Positions 54,164-63,382 of a DNA stretch of 64,000 nt are shown here, piece after piece; within the stretch, counting starts at the first letter, position 1, and every line of letters starts with the position of its first letter. The DNA is taken from positions 186,001 to 250,000 of the forward strand of contig NZ_JBHSGU010000001.1 of assembly GCF_042652645.1 (NCBI RefSeq). Direction: 5' to 3'. Under the pieces are notes generated by a model. That model saw only the letters and a program-made list of their open reading frames with translations. It ran no database searches and was not told the DNA's origin. Origin of the DNA: Glaciecola siphonariae. Its GTDB lineage: Bacteria > Pseudomonadota > Gammaproteobacteria > Enterobacterales > Alteromonadaceae. The position numbers and the translations under genes are program-made.

Positions 54164-54908
54164 GTTTAACCTATTCTTAAAATGCTAGCCGCTGCTAGGA
54201 AAATTGCCTAAGGATAGCACTATTAAGAATAACGCTTGCCCCTAAGACTTGGCTAGTGTCGCTATTCACCGACGAGCTGCACCACTGCCGACTCTTTGAA
54301 CAAAACCTTTAAGAGATTGCCTGTTTATTCGACAAGTGCGCTAAATCGTAATATCGCGACTGCGAGAACTAGATTGACAGCGCAAGCGCAAATAAACAAT
54401 TTGTTGACCTATATAAAAGCATGTAAAAAGATACTTGTAACAAAATGCTGTTAGGCGCAAATAAAGTTATAAAAAATCTATTTTTATAATTAAAAAGCCT
54501 ACAACAATATTTTTATACCTAATTGCACGCAAAACGCAGGATTTTTGTTACTGTACACTAAATCATTTAAGCTATTGAAATTTATTTAATTTTTTTATTT
54601 AGATGCAACACTTTATGGCGAGGGAGCCGTGTACTGTCGATCATTTGCGACAAATATTACGCATTTCGCCGCTTTTGCAGTACACACTAGCTGTAAACCG
54701 TAGCAAAATCAAAAAGATATCGTATGGGCACGATTCTTGTTACTCTCATCTAATTGTATAAAGTGATTGAAGCGCGACTCATGAAGAGTATGGGTGATGA
54801 CTAGGTAAATATTGCTTAGTAAGTATCGCTTAGTAAACCTTCTCGTAGAATACCATAACCAAAGGCGCGTTTATCATGCGTATAACAGAGTAAAACAGGA
54901 GTTCAGTT
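54164..54908. promoter_or_regulatory. Divergent intergenic regulatory region
   Basis: The 745 bases between the HzsA-like gene and the plus-strand cytochrome genes contain no gene. The middle is very AT-rich (about 54400-54610). An 8-base inverted pair GTGTACTG (54629-54636) / CAGTACAC (54678-54685) and a related CTGTACAC near 54551 could bind a regulator. GCTTAGTAA is repeated near 54810-54840. An AGGAG site precedes the next ATG. Promoters for both directions must lie here; no exact -35/-10 pair is claimed. Confidence 0.6.
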
Positions 54909-56246
54909 ATGCAGCATAGCCACATCCACGAAGCGTATGGCAAGGTGTTGAGTCAAAGTACGCTGTGCCACAGCACTTTGCGCCAAGCTACCTTGCATAA
55001 TAGCACCTTACGCAAGTCATTGTGTCAGCGCGCACTCGGTTTAGCAACATGGGCTAAACGCGCTTGTTTGGCTATGATGCTCGTGCTCCCTTTACAAAGT
55101 GCATACGCCGACGCGCTCACCCAAGCCAAACGTATGCACGACAGGATTGCAGGCATACCCGCCTCTCAAAGCACCCTAAATGAGATGGCGGCATTGATTG
55201 AACAAGGCAATGCAAAACAAGCAGCGTACATTGCCATGGCCTCCCCGAGCTTCTACAACGTAACTTTGAAAAACTGGATTACACCGTGGACCAATGAAGA
55301 GGCTGATGTATTTGCGCCGCTAAACGACTATACCGCCACCGTAATTGGCATAGTACGAGACGACATAGACTTTAGAGAAATTTTAACGGGAGATATCATC
55401 TACACCGCAAGCGGCATCTCGGGTATCCCTGCATACAGCACAAACAACAACGCGCATTACGAAAGCCTCGAAAACAACGGCGTGGATTTGTCGAGTGCGT
55501 TGACCCGCAGCACTCAATCGGCAGTGACCGGCATTCCAAGCGATGCAAGCGCTGGTGTAATGACTACACGGGCCGCTGCTAAATCATTTTTTAAAGACGG
55601 AACGAATCGCGCTATGCTGCGATTTACCCTAATGAATCACTTATGCACCGACCTTGAGCCACTCAAAGACACCAGTTTACCGCCCGACCGAATTCGACAA
55701 GACTTAAGCCGAAGCCCCGGCGGCGATAGCCGAATATTTGCCAACTCTTGCACCGGATGCCATAACGGTATGGACCCGCTAGCGCAAGCATTTGCCTATT
55801 ATGAATATGATTACAATGTAGATGCTGATCCAGAAGGTGAAAACGGGCGCTTGTTGTATAACGCAGAAGGCCAGCTTGACCCAGAAACCAATTCCCGCGT
55901 TACGGCAAAACACCTTATTAACAGCAATAATTTTCCATTTGGCTATGTCATAGGCGATGACCGCTGGGATAACTATTGGCGAGAAGGCATTAATCAAACC
56001 TTGGGTTGGTCAGATGCGCTCACCGGCAGTGGATATGGTGCAAAAAGCATGGGCGAAGAGCTAGCCAACAGTGAAAAGTTTGCGAGCTGTCAGGTAAGCA
56101 AAGTGTTTGAAAATGTTTGCTTACGACGACCGCAAGACGCAAATGACCGCAGCGCAATTGCTAATATCACTTCTAACTTTGTTGCATCAGGCTATCTAAT
56201 CAAAGAAGCCTTTGCCGACACCGCAACGTATTGCGCAGGAGAATAA
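54909..56246 (+). CDS. Exported c-type haem protein (DUF1592-like)
   Basis: A 445-residue protein with one haem-binding motif, CTGCHNGMDPLAQAF (about residue 281), in a context like the DUF1592/DUF1588 domains of planctomycete-type cytochrome proteins. ATG after CAGGAG is well supported, but 50 residues of degenerate Ser-Thr-Leu repeats (STLRQATLHNSTLRKSL) come before the signal core (AMMLVLPLQSAYA, about 57-70). The C-terminus has YLIKEAFADTATYC. Two bases separate it from the next gene. Confidence 0.7.
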   Translation: MQHSHIHEAYGKVLSQSTLCHSTLRQATLHNSTLRKSLCQRALGLATWAKRACLAMMLVLPLQSAYADALTQAKRMHDRIAGIPASQSTLNEMAALIEQGNAKQAAYIAMASPSFYNVTLKNWITPWTNEEADVFAPLNDYTATVIGIVRDDIDFREILTGDIIYTASGISGIPAYSTNNNAHYESLENNGVDLSSALTRSTQSAVTGIPSDASAGVMTTRAAAKSFFKDGTNRAMLRFTLMNHLCTDLEPLKDTSLPPDRIRQDLSRSPGGDSRIFANSCTGCHNGMDPLAQAFAYYEYDYNVDADPEGENGRLLYNAEGQLDPETNSRVTAKHLINSNNFPFGYVIGDDRWDNYWREGINQTLGWSDALTGSGYGAKSMGEELANSEKFASCQVSKVFENVCLRRPQDANDRSAIANITSNFVASGYLIKEAFADTATYCAGE

Positions 56247-56248
56247 GT

Positions 56249-58717
56249 ATGTCCCATCCTCTAAGCAATACCGCAATTCGCTTAAGTTTACTTGCCAGTA
56301 TTTTGTATTTAAGTGCCTGCGGTGGCGGCAGTGACGCCCAAGTGCAAGAAACGCCGGTACCACCTCCGAGCAACGCGCCCGACAGCGGCTATGATGGACC
56401 GCCACCTGCTACCACCGATGTGCAAGATTTTAAACTCAACGTGTGGGACAATTTGGCGACCCAAGACAAATGTGCGGCGTGTCATGTGCAAGGTGAGCAA
56501 AGCCCAGCCTTCGCCCGTAACGACGATATTAACGATGCCTATGCCATCACTAACACCTTGGTTGATAAAAACAATGTGGCGAATTCACTGTTAATTACGA
56601 AAGTGGCCGGCGGTCACAACTGCTGGCTTAGCAGCAACAGTGCTTGTGCAGATATTATGACAACATGGATAGAAGCATGGTTAGACAAAGACCAGTCGGC
56701 GACGGCGATTACGCTAGAGGCACCTGCGCCTCGGGCTGTGGGTGCTAATAAAAACTTCCCCGATTCACCCGCATTATTTGAAAGCACGGTATACCCGCTT
56801 TTGGAAACGTACTGCAGTGAATGCCACCAATCGAGCGCTTCCATTCCTATTTCACCCTATATTGGGTCGAGTGATGTGGCCGAAGCCTACTTAGCATCCA
56901 TATCTAAAATTAATTTAGACCTTCCAAAAGACAGCCGCATGGTAGAACGAGTGCGCGACGAGTTTCACAATTGCTGGGATGATTGCGCCTCAGATGCAAT
57001 AGCGCTCACCGATGCTATTGAGGCTATGAGCGAGTCCATTGAAGTCACTCAGTTAGACAGCAATTTAGTTGCTTCTAACGCAGTGGGTTTATTTGAAGGC
57101 ACGCTAGCAAGTGGCGGCGGTAGATTTGAATCTAACCTTATTGCTAAGTGGGAATTTAAAACAGGCTCTGGCAACACCGCTTTTGACACAAGCGGCGTGT
57201 CTCCTGCCATCGATTTAACCCTATCGGGCAATTATAACTGGGTAGGCGGCTGGGGTATTCAGCTCAACGAAGGCAAAGCACAGGGCGCCACCAGCACTAG
57301 CAAAAAACTGCATGACTTAATTGTGTCGACGGGCGAATTCGCGATTGAGGTTTGGGTTGCGCCTGCTAATGTAACCCAAGAAGGGCCTGCACGCATCATC
57401 AGCTATTCAGGGGGCGACGACAGACGCAATTTCATGCTCGGTCAAACCCTATATAACTACAATGCGCTTGTGAGAAACGATAATACAGATAGCAATGGCG
57501 AACCGGCATTAAATACCGCAGATGCAGACGAAGACTTACAAGCCGCTTTGCAGCACGTCGTGCTCAATTATAGCGGTAGCGAGGGCCGAACCTTGTTTGT
57601 TAACGGCCAAGAGACCGGCGACAGCGATACCATAGAAGCCAGTTTACTGAATACGTGGGACGATACCTTTGCATTTGTGATTGGCAGTGAAGTTAGCGGT
57701 CGCTCTCCTTTTGCCGGCACAGTGCGCATGGTTGCGATTCATAACCGTGCACTTAGCAGCGAACAAGTTGCGAGCAATTTTGATGCGGGTATTGGCCAGA
57801 AGTTTTATCTGATGTTTGGCATTGGCGAGGTCATTAACCAAGCAGATACCTATGTGGTATTTGAGGTAAGTCAGTTTGATAGCTACAGTTATTTGTTTAC
57901 CGAACCCTTTGTTGTGAGCCTTAATCAAAATGCGAATTTGGACGGCATTACCTTGCGCGGTATGCGCATTGGCATAAACGGGCGAGAAGAAAGAACCGGT
58001 CAAGTTTTCGCAACCTTAGATATGGCGGTAGATGGTGCAAGCAACAATGCGCTTGGCGGCAAACCTCTCTCTCCCCAAGGCACTATCATACCGGTGGAAA
58101 AAGGCCCTGAGCTCGATGAGTTTTTCTTAACCTTTGATGTATTAGGTGACGCCCAGTCTGTTCGCATAGCCCAAGAGGCACCAATAGCAACACCGGCGCA
58201 AGATATAGAGGCTCAGGCTCAAATTGGCGTGCGCAATTTCGATGAAATTAATGCCAGCATGGCTGCACTCACGGGAGTTAGCATTACCGAGCCTGGCGTT
58301 CAGGCATCGTATCAGCAGCTACGCCAGCAGCTCCCAAGTGTTAGCAACATCGACAGCTTTTTGACCTCAAACCAGATGGCCATTACGCAGCTCGCAATTA
58401 AGTACTGCGATGCCTTAGTTGAAGACAGCACGCTGCGCAGCAGCTTCTTCCCTAATATGGACTTTAATGCAAATGCAAACAACGGCTTTAACAGTGCCAT
58501 GAAAGACGCCATTATTAATCCACTTAATCAAACTATGTTGGGCAATGGTGTGAGCACCCAGCCTGAGCAAAATGAGGTATACAATGAGGTTAGTCAGCTC
58601 ATTGATAGACTCAGCTCTTGCGCAAATCAAAATACCTGTCAGGCCGACACCACAAAAACTGTGGTCAAAGCAAGTTGTGCTGCCCTTTTAGGCAGCGCCG
58701 TTGTGATATTACAATAG
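56249..58717 (+). CDS. Haem lipoprotein with LamG-like domain
   Basis: The ATG at 56249 has AGGAG upstream and gives a lipoprotein signal (LYLSAC, Cys near 24) in a protein of 822 residues. Haem motifs CAACH (about 75) and CSECH (about 188) belong to two cytochrome-like domains. A LamG/concanavalin-like domain spans about 295-515 (AIEVWVAPANV; VVLNYSGSEGRTLFVNGQE; FAFVIGSEVSGRSPFAGTVR). A C-terminal helical part with six or more Cys follows. Likely at the outer membrane surface with the DUF1501 protein. Confidence 0.75.
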   Translation: MSHPLSNTAIRLSLLASILYLSACGGGSDAQVQETPVPPPSNAPDSGYDGPPPATTDVQDFKLNVWDNLATQDKCAACHVQGEQSPAFARNDDINDAYAITNTLVDKNNVANSLLITKVAGGHNCWLSSNSACADIMTTWIEAWLDKDQSATAITLEAPAPRAVGANKNFPDSPALFESTVYPLLETYCSECHQSSASIPISPYIGSSDVAEAYLASISKINLDLPKDSRMVERVRDEFHNCWDDCASDAIALTDAIEAMSESIEVTQLDSNLVASNAVGLFEGTLASGGGRFESNLIAKWEFKTGSGNTAFDTSGVSPAIDLTLSGNYNWVGGWGIQLNEGKAQGATSTSKKLHDLIVSTGEFAIEVWVAPANVTQEGPARIISYSGGDDRRNFMLGQTLYNYNALVRNDNTDSNGEPALNTADADEDLQAALQHVVLNYSGSEGRTLFVNGQETGDSDTIEASLLNTWDDTFAFVIGSEVSGRSPFAGTVRMVAIHNRALSSEQVASNFDAGIGQKFYLMFGIGEVINQADTYVVFEVSQFDSYSYLFTEPFVVSLNQNANLDGITLRGMRIGINGREERTGQVFATLDMAVDGASNNALGGKPLSPQGTIIPVEKGPELDEFFLTFDVLGDAQSVRIAQEAPIATPAQDIEAQAQIGVRNFDEINASMAALTGVSITEPGVQASYQQLRQQLPSVSNIDSFLTSNQMAITQLAIKYCDALVEDSTLRSSFFPNMDFNANANNGFNSAMKDAIINPLNQTMLGNGVSTQPEQNEVYNEVSQLIDRLSSCANQNTCQADTTKTVVKASCAALLGSAVVILQ

Positions 58718-58727
58718 GAGCATGAGT

Positions 58728-60380
58728 ATGAAAAAAACCTATAGCTTTACCTCAAAGCATACTCGCGTGGCGTCCTCAGTAAAACGCGCCTCGGTGCCCA
58801 GTGCCCATGGCAAAGACGACGCGCTTTATCATAACGACCATGGTAAGCCAATCACTCGCAGAGAGTTTATTGCGCAAGGTTTTTGCGCAGGTGCAAGCAT
58901 TGTAGCGGGCGCGTCGGCTTTGAGCTTGTTCGCTAACCCACGCAAGGCACACGCCTCGCTATCGTCCGACCTAGAAGCTTTAAAACAAAGCTGCGGCATT
59001 GCCACTCAGGGCGCCGGCAAAATACCGTTTATCGTGTTTGATTTGGCCGGCGGTGCCAATATTGCTGGGTCGAATGTATTAGTGGGCGGGCGCGGTGGTC
59101 AGCTCGACTTTTTAAGCACCCAAGGCTATTCAAGACAGGGCTTACCGGGAGATATGGTGCCCTCCATTGCCAACCCAGATACCGGTTTGTCTGATTTTAT
59201 TAACACCGAGCTAGGATTAGCCTTTCATGCAGACTCGGCGTTTTTGCGCGGTATTCAAGATAAGCTCGCCGTGACCAATCGCGCCAACGTTAATGGAGCG
59301 GTGATCCCCGCTCGCTCAGAAAACGACACTGGAAACAATCCACACAATCCGATGTATGGCATTAATCGCGCGGGTGCTGATGGCTCTTTGCTCACCCTCA
59401 TTGGCTCACGCAACTCTGATTCTGGCGGCAACTCCATGGCGCCAGCCAATTTAATCGACGCGGCCAAACGACCGACTAAGGTAGACCGCCCTTCCGATGT
59501 CACTGGGCTAGTAGATACTGGCGATTTAGTTGGTTTGCTCAGCCAACAAGACTCGGTTGCAGTGATGGAATCCATTCAGCGTATTTCTGATATGAAGCTT
59601 GGTAAGGTTAACACGCAAATTAGCAGCGACGAGGTAATTAAAGACCTCGTACGCTGTGGATACGTAAAAAGCGCCGACATTACCGACCGCTTTGGCGACC
59701 CAAGCACGCTTAATCCTGAGGTAGACCCAACCATCGTTGGAGAAGACGGTATTTTTACTGCAGAAGAATTTACCTCAGACCGCGAGTTCCAAAAGACCGC
59801 TTCTGTGATGAAGCTTGTTATGAATGGCTTTGCGGGCGCAGGCACCATTACTATGGGCGGCTATGATTATCATGTGGGCAACCGCGCCACTGGCGAAATT
59901 CGTGACTTGCGTGCCGGTAGATGCATGGGCGCCTGTTTAGAATACGCTGCGCGGCTAGGCGTTCCGCTGATGATGTATGTATGTAGCGATGGCTCAGTAT
60001 TCAGTAACGGCATGATTGATGATTCTGCCGACGGACGGGGCAAAGGCGTGTGGACAGGGGATAACTCATCCACCGCGGCGTCTTTCTTTTTGGTGTACAA
60101 CCCTGGCGGCACACCGCAGCTTATTGGCGCAGACGCCAACGAACAGGCTATGCATCAACAGCTTGGATTTATGCGACGCGACGGCAGCGTTGAGACCGCT
60201 AGCACCCCCGCTGCAAACAACGTTAACTTACTAGTTGAAACGGTGGTGCTAAATTATTTAGCACTGCATGGAGAGCAGGGGAGACTTGCCGAGGTGATGC
60301 CATCAAACGGTTTAGGCAACAGTAACTTAATTGATTCGTTAACTGCGTTTGCGCCCATTGTAAACGGCAGGATTAGTTGA
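58728..60380 (+). CDS. DUF1501 family Tat-exported protein
   Basis: The ATG at 58728 is seven bases from AGGAG; the ATG at 58722 is too close. The 550-residue protein has a long N-terminus, a Tat motif (RREFIAQG, about residue 45) and the DUF1501 (sulfatase-like fold) pattern PFIVFDLAGGANIAGS, AVTNRANVNGAVIPARSEND, TMGGYDYH. DUF1501 genes accompany DUF1592 or other cytochrome-like genes in many bacteria; the activity is unknown. It ends the three-gene plus-strand operon before the terminator at 60509. Confidence 0.88.
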   Translation: MKKTYSFTSKHTRVASSVKRASVPSAHGKDDALYHNDHGKPITRREFIAQGFCAGASIVAGASALSLFANPRKAHASLSSDLEALKQSCGIATQGAGKIPFIVFDLAGGANIAGSNVLVGGRGGQLDFLSTQGYSRQGLPGDMVPSIANPDTGLSDFINTELGLAFHADSAFLRGIQDKLAVTNRANVNGAVIPARSENDTGNNPHNPMYGINRAGADGSLLTLIGSRNSDSGGNSMAPANLIDAAKRPTKVDRPSDVTGLVDTGDLVGLLSQQDSVAVMESIQRISDMKLGKVNTQISSDEVIKDLVRCGYVKSADITDRFGDPSTLNPEVDPTIVGEDGIFTAEEFTSDREFQKTASVMKLVMNGFAGAGTITMGGYDYHVGNRATGEIRDLRAGRCMGACLEYAARLGVPLMMYVCSDGSVFSNGMIDDSADGRGKGVWTGDNSSTAASFFLVYNPGGTPQLIGADANEQAMHQQLGFMRRDGSVETASTPAANNVNLLVETVVLNYLALHGEQGRLAEVMPSNGLGNSNLIDSLTAFAPIVNGRIS

Positions 60381-60508
60381 GCGTAATAAGTTAAAGGCTA
60401 ACAGTTGAACGTTATCAGTTATACGCACTCAGTTTAACGTATCCAGCTAAGATAAATGGCCAAGCAGTCACTAGCCTATCAACATATAAAGTAGTTTAAA
60501 AAGTAGCG

Positions 60509-60533
60509 AAAAAGCCTCACGTTGAGGCTTTTT
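60509..60533. terminator. Bidirectional intrinsic terminator
   Basis: AAAAAGCCTCA (60509-60519) and TGAGGCTTTTT (60523-60533) pair perfectly around a CGT loop, with T-runs both ways. It closes the DUF1501 operon and the convergent GFA gene. Confidence 0.92.
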
Positions 60534-60550
60534 TATTGCTAATCCATGGT

Positions 60551-60973
60551 TTAATCGGGCTCGCTTATTTTGACTTTACTCCAATGCTTGGCCCAGCGCG
60601 CTTTCTTTTCATCTTTAGATAAGGCTTTAGGCGAGACGGGTGTGGGCGCAGACAGCAAATCAGCATCATGCAAACAGTCGGAGTTAATCGCGCCTTTATA
60701 TTCACCATCAATATTGGCTACAACAGCCACGATTTGCTCACAGTTAGCGCAGCGTAGAAACTCAGCCTGTTGTGAACCTTGCCTTAAATGTTGCAGGCTA
60801 ATGGTGCTGACAATCTCCAAAGTCCCTTGCGGGTCTGATACATACATCAGGTCGTGCTCAGAGCAAAAGTCACAGTCGCATGCCCGTGGCGAATAGTCTG
60901 ACAAAGCTAAAGGCAGGTTCAGATATAGCTCTATTTGATTACAGTGGCAGGTACCCGGATATAGCTTTGACAC
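60551..60973 (-). CDS. GFA family zinc protein 1
   Basis: A 140-residue protein with the GFA (glutathione-dependent formaldehyde-activating enzyme-like) cysteine layout: CHC (residues 9-11), CDCDFC (about 33-38) and CANC (about 75-78). The C-terminus has a charged extension (DEKKARWAKHWSKVKI) not needed for the fold. Most GFA homologues have no proven activity. A second member lies at 63351-63734. Confidence 0.8.
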   Translation of the reverse strand: MSKLYPGTCHCNQIELYLNLPLALSDYSPRACDCDFCSEHDLMYVSDPQGTLEIVSTISLQHLRQGSQQAEFLRCANCEQIVAVVANIDGEYKGAINSDCLHDADLLSAPTPVSPKALSKDEKKARWAKHWSKVKISEPD

Positions 60974-61395
60974 AATCTAACCTCAATAAGATTTGAAGGC
61001 TGGGTTCCGATAATCTTGATGTTGAGCGCTCATATTTTATTAATATTCCTAACTGCCCACAGCATCAGCCCAACATTGATTTGCGCGGAAACTTTACCAT
61101 TACGCTAACAAGATACCATCGCTTACAGGGCAGGCTAAATAAGAAAAACTCTGCCAATCCTCTATTTCACCTCGTATTTTGCTGACCTTGAGTGCCTGCA
61201 AATAACACTAGCAGCGAAAAGCTGCGCTTGGAACATTGTATCTAACAACGATAACGATACACGCGGGCGATTGACGAATATTTGGTTAAATTCACTACTA
61301 TCTAAAATATACATCATCCACACAAAAAGCTAAGCCTCTGTAATTATGAAACAATTTCTATTGGCACTGCGTTTGCAAAACCTAGCGAACAAGAT
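60974..61395. other. Gap with only a 21-codon open frame
   Basis: About 420 bases. ATG at 61346 opens a short frame (MKQFLLALRLQNLANKMALF) that ends inside the palindrome starting at 61396; it could be a gene start cut by that element, but no ribosome site supports it. Confidence 0.4.
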
Positions 61396-61605
61396 GGCTC
61401 TGTTTCCATGAAGTGTTGTTACATGTACTTAAAAGACACCGATGCCAGATTGACTTGTAGGGGGCTTAGCTTGAAAACGTCGAAATCATGGATGATTTCG
61501 CCGAGCGCCCATGGATGGGTTCACAGCGTTTTTCAAGCTAAGCCCCCTACAAGTGAATTATTTAGCCCCGTGTTATGCCTAGCAACACTTCATGGAAACA
61601 GAGCC
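61396..61605. repeat. Palindrome with outer 23-base inverted repeats
   Basis: GGCTCTGTTTCC... at 61396-61418 recurs exactly in reverse complement at 61583-61605 (23 of 23 bases). Within it, separated by 28-34 bases on each side, lies the nested-hairpin element B. No target duplication was recognised at the ends. Confidence 0.9.
61453..61554. repeat. Nested-hairpin palindromic element B
   Basis: Perfect 25-base arms (61453-61477 and 61530-61554; left arm contains TGTAGGGGGCTTAGC). Inside, CGAAATCAT-GG-ATGATTTCG (61481-61500) forms a second hairpin and CCCAT-GG-ATGGG a third, after GAGCG and before AGCG. Arrangement, loop bases and spacing repeat those of element A at 10436-10541. Confidence 0.9.
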
Positions 61606-61663
61606 CACAACTACCATCTGTGTAGTAAACGCCAAAGGGCATTTAAAACGAGAGGATGAATTA

Positions 61664-62130
61664 ATGGAAATATCAGGGTCTGTTGATCTTTTCTGTATGA
61701 TTTTGCGGCAGTTTGTGCGCTATTTAGGCAAAGACTCGTTATTGAAGTGTAGTCATCTACATAAAATAACGATGATGCAGCATAAATAGTGCACAAGCGC
61801 CGCCCGGAGGGTTCGCTCCATGTGCATCCCGCTCTTTGTTACGTGCTTTTAATGCAGAATAACTGCACCTGCAAGCACGTGCCGCGATCGGAAAGCACAT
61901 GGAACGAACAAAATTCATACAGCAAAGATCAACAGACCCTAGTAAGTATGTTTTTGTTTATGTTGGGAGCAGTGGTTTGGTTAATTCCACTTATTGTTAT
62001 TCTGTCTTCAAACCGTACTTCAGGCGGCGAAAAGGCTGCGTGGATATTGGCCGTAATATTCATCTCATGGTTTGCTTGGATTTTTTATTTCTTGCTCGCC
62101 CCACTTAAAGACGACCGAGTCAGGTATTAA
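61664..62130 (+). pseudogene. Small membrane-protein gene apparently split by a MITE-like element
   Basis: AGAGGA seven bases before ATG 61664 opens MEI, then the inverted-repeat element 61675-61940 follows. Joining 61674 to 61941 restores an open frame, MEISVSMFLFMLGAVVW..., of 66 codons to the stop at 62130. The protein would have two membrane helices (MFLFMLGAVVWLIPLIVIL; AAWILAVIFISWFAWIFYFL) and resembles PLDc_N-type small membrane proteins. Translation may still start at ATG 61948 (60 codons), so the product may survive without its original start. Confidence 0.65.
61675..61940. mobile_element. MITE-like element with 26-base inverted repeats
   Basis: AGGGTCTGTTGATCTTTTCT... at 61675-61700 matches the reverse complement of 61915-61940 at 25 of 26 bases. 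The interior has a second imperfect inverted repeat (TTCGCTCCATGTGC with GCACATGGAACGAA) and no long open frame. Size (266 bases), ends and lack of coding capacity fit a miniature inverted-repeat element moved by a transposase encoded elsewhere. No clear target duplication is seen. Confidence 0.75.
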
Positions 62131-62136
62131 GCGCGC

Positions 62137-62376
62137 ATGAAACATATTCAATTAGCCAGAAAGCTGGCATTCACCCTTATTGGCGGCGCGTTTGTGCTGC
62201 TAGGCGCGATGTTTATAATAGTGCCCGGACCGTCGCTTCTGTTTATTGTGCCAGGCTTAATTTTACTGAGCTATGATTATCCTGTTGCTAAACAAATGCT
62301 ACGCAAATGCATGAAACTAATGACAAAAAGCGCGGCGTGGATTGACGAAAAGCTGCGAGAACGAAAGTACCGATAG
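62137..62376 (+). CDS. PGPGW-type small transmembrane protein
   Basis: A 79-residue protein with one long hydrophobic stretch (about 11-45) containing VPGPSLLFIVPGLILLS, the conserved core of PGPGW putative transmembrane proteins (here PGPSL). A basic C-terminus follows. Six bases separate it from the small membrane-protein gene upstream, so the two are probably one operon. Function unknown. Confidence 0.75.
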   Translation: MKHIQLARKLAFTLIGGAFVLLGAMFIIVPGPSLLFIVPGLILLSYDYPVAKQMLRKCMKLMTKSAAWIDEKLRERKYR

Positions 62377-62377
62377 C

Positions 62378-63382
62378 TTATTGCTCTAAGCCTTTGGAGT
62401 AGTGCATGCGGCGCTGATTATCCATAACAATCGCTTCAAAGTCTGGTAGGGCGTTGATAAGACCGAGTCCTTCTTCAACGCCCATCACAAAAACCGCCGT
62501 CGACAGCGCGTCGTTATAAACTGATTCTGGACCAATAACAGATACTGACTGAACGTGGTAACTCGATTTTCCAGTTTTAGGGGATAGAATATGATGAAAG
62601 CGTTTTCCGTCCTCTTCAAAATAGCGTTCGTAGTCTCCTGAGGTCGACATAGCTGCGTCTTCTAGAGGAATTAACACCGCCTGCTTGCTTTTATCTCGTG
62701 GGTCGCGAATGCCTACTACCCACGGTTTCCCTAACCTGTCCCCTAGCAGTCGAGTATCGCCGCCGGCTGTGACCAATGCATGCTTGATGCCCATTGCCTC
62801 TAAAGCCTCAATCGCCTTGTCTACCGCATAACCTTTAGCAATACCACCTAGGTCAATTTTTACATCTGGGTGCGCAAAAAACACTGTTTGATTGGCTTCA
62901 TTAAGCTCTACATGGCGGTAATTTATCGCCGATAACAATGAGCCAATCTGCGCGTCTTCTGGTCGCCGTTTTTGCCGATAGTCATACAAGTAGCCCACAC
63001 TGGCAAAGGTAATATCAAATGCGCCAAGGGTAAGTTCTGAAAGCTGGGCTGAAAGACCTAATACATAAAACATTTCGTCACTTACTTTTACCGGCGCAAG
63101 TGATGCGGTGCGATTAAGTAAAGAGAGTTCGCTGCTGTCAATATAAGGACTCATTAGCTGATTAATGCGCTCCATTTCAATCATCACTTGGGAGAGCGCC
63201 CGTTGACGAAGCTCATCATTCTGATGGAAAACCTCTGCGCGAATATTTGTGCCCATGATCCCTTCACTTCGCTCCTGCCACTTCGCCTTCACAGTGTGAG
63301 ACGTAATTGCTAGCACGAGCAGGGCTAATAATGGCCAAACAAGGCTGAGATTACTTGGATTTGTGCGCGAGTGTATGTGCAT
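62378..63382 (-). CDS. apbE: FAD:protein FMN transferase (ApbE)
   Basis: ApbE attaches FMN covalently to Thr/Ser in target proteins outside the cytosol, using FAD and magnesium. The ATG at 63382 has GGGAG upstream and gives a signal or anchor (LVWPLLALLVLAI). Visible are SEGIMGTNIRAEV, YLYDYRQKRRPEDAQIG, DLGGIAKGYAVDKAIE (FAD site), GGDTRLLG and STSGDYERYF, and the C-terminal metal-site region YNDALSTAVFVMG. It overlaps the end of the GFA gene by 32 bases. ApbE often occurs with DUF4266/DUF3570 genes, found 13 kb away. Confidence 0.95.
   Translation of the reverse strand: MHIHSRTNPSNLSLVWPLLALLVLAITSHTVKAKWQERSEGIMGTNIRAEVFHQNDELRQRALSQVMIEMERINQLMSPYIDSSELSLLNRTASLAPVKVSDEMFYVLGLSAQLSELTLGAFDITFASVGYLYDYRQKRRPEDAQIGSLLSAINYRHVELNEANQTVFFAHPDVKIDLGGIAKGYAVDKAIEALEAMGIKHALVTAGGDTRLLGDRLGKPWVVGIRDPRDKSKQAVLIPLEDAAMSTSGDYERYFEEDGKRFHHILSPKTGKSSYHVQSVSVIGPESVYNDALSTAVFVMGVEEGLGLINALPDFEAIVMDNQRRMHYSKGLEQ

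Noticed and set aside
61396..61605. Integron attC site or cassette boundary
   Set aside because: The palindrome suggested it, but the GTTRRRY core and paired R/L boxes are not found and the arms are perfect, unlike attC.
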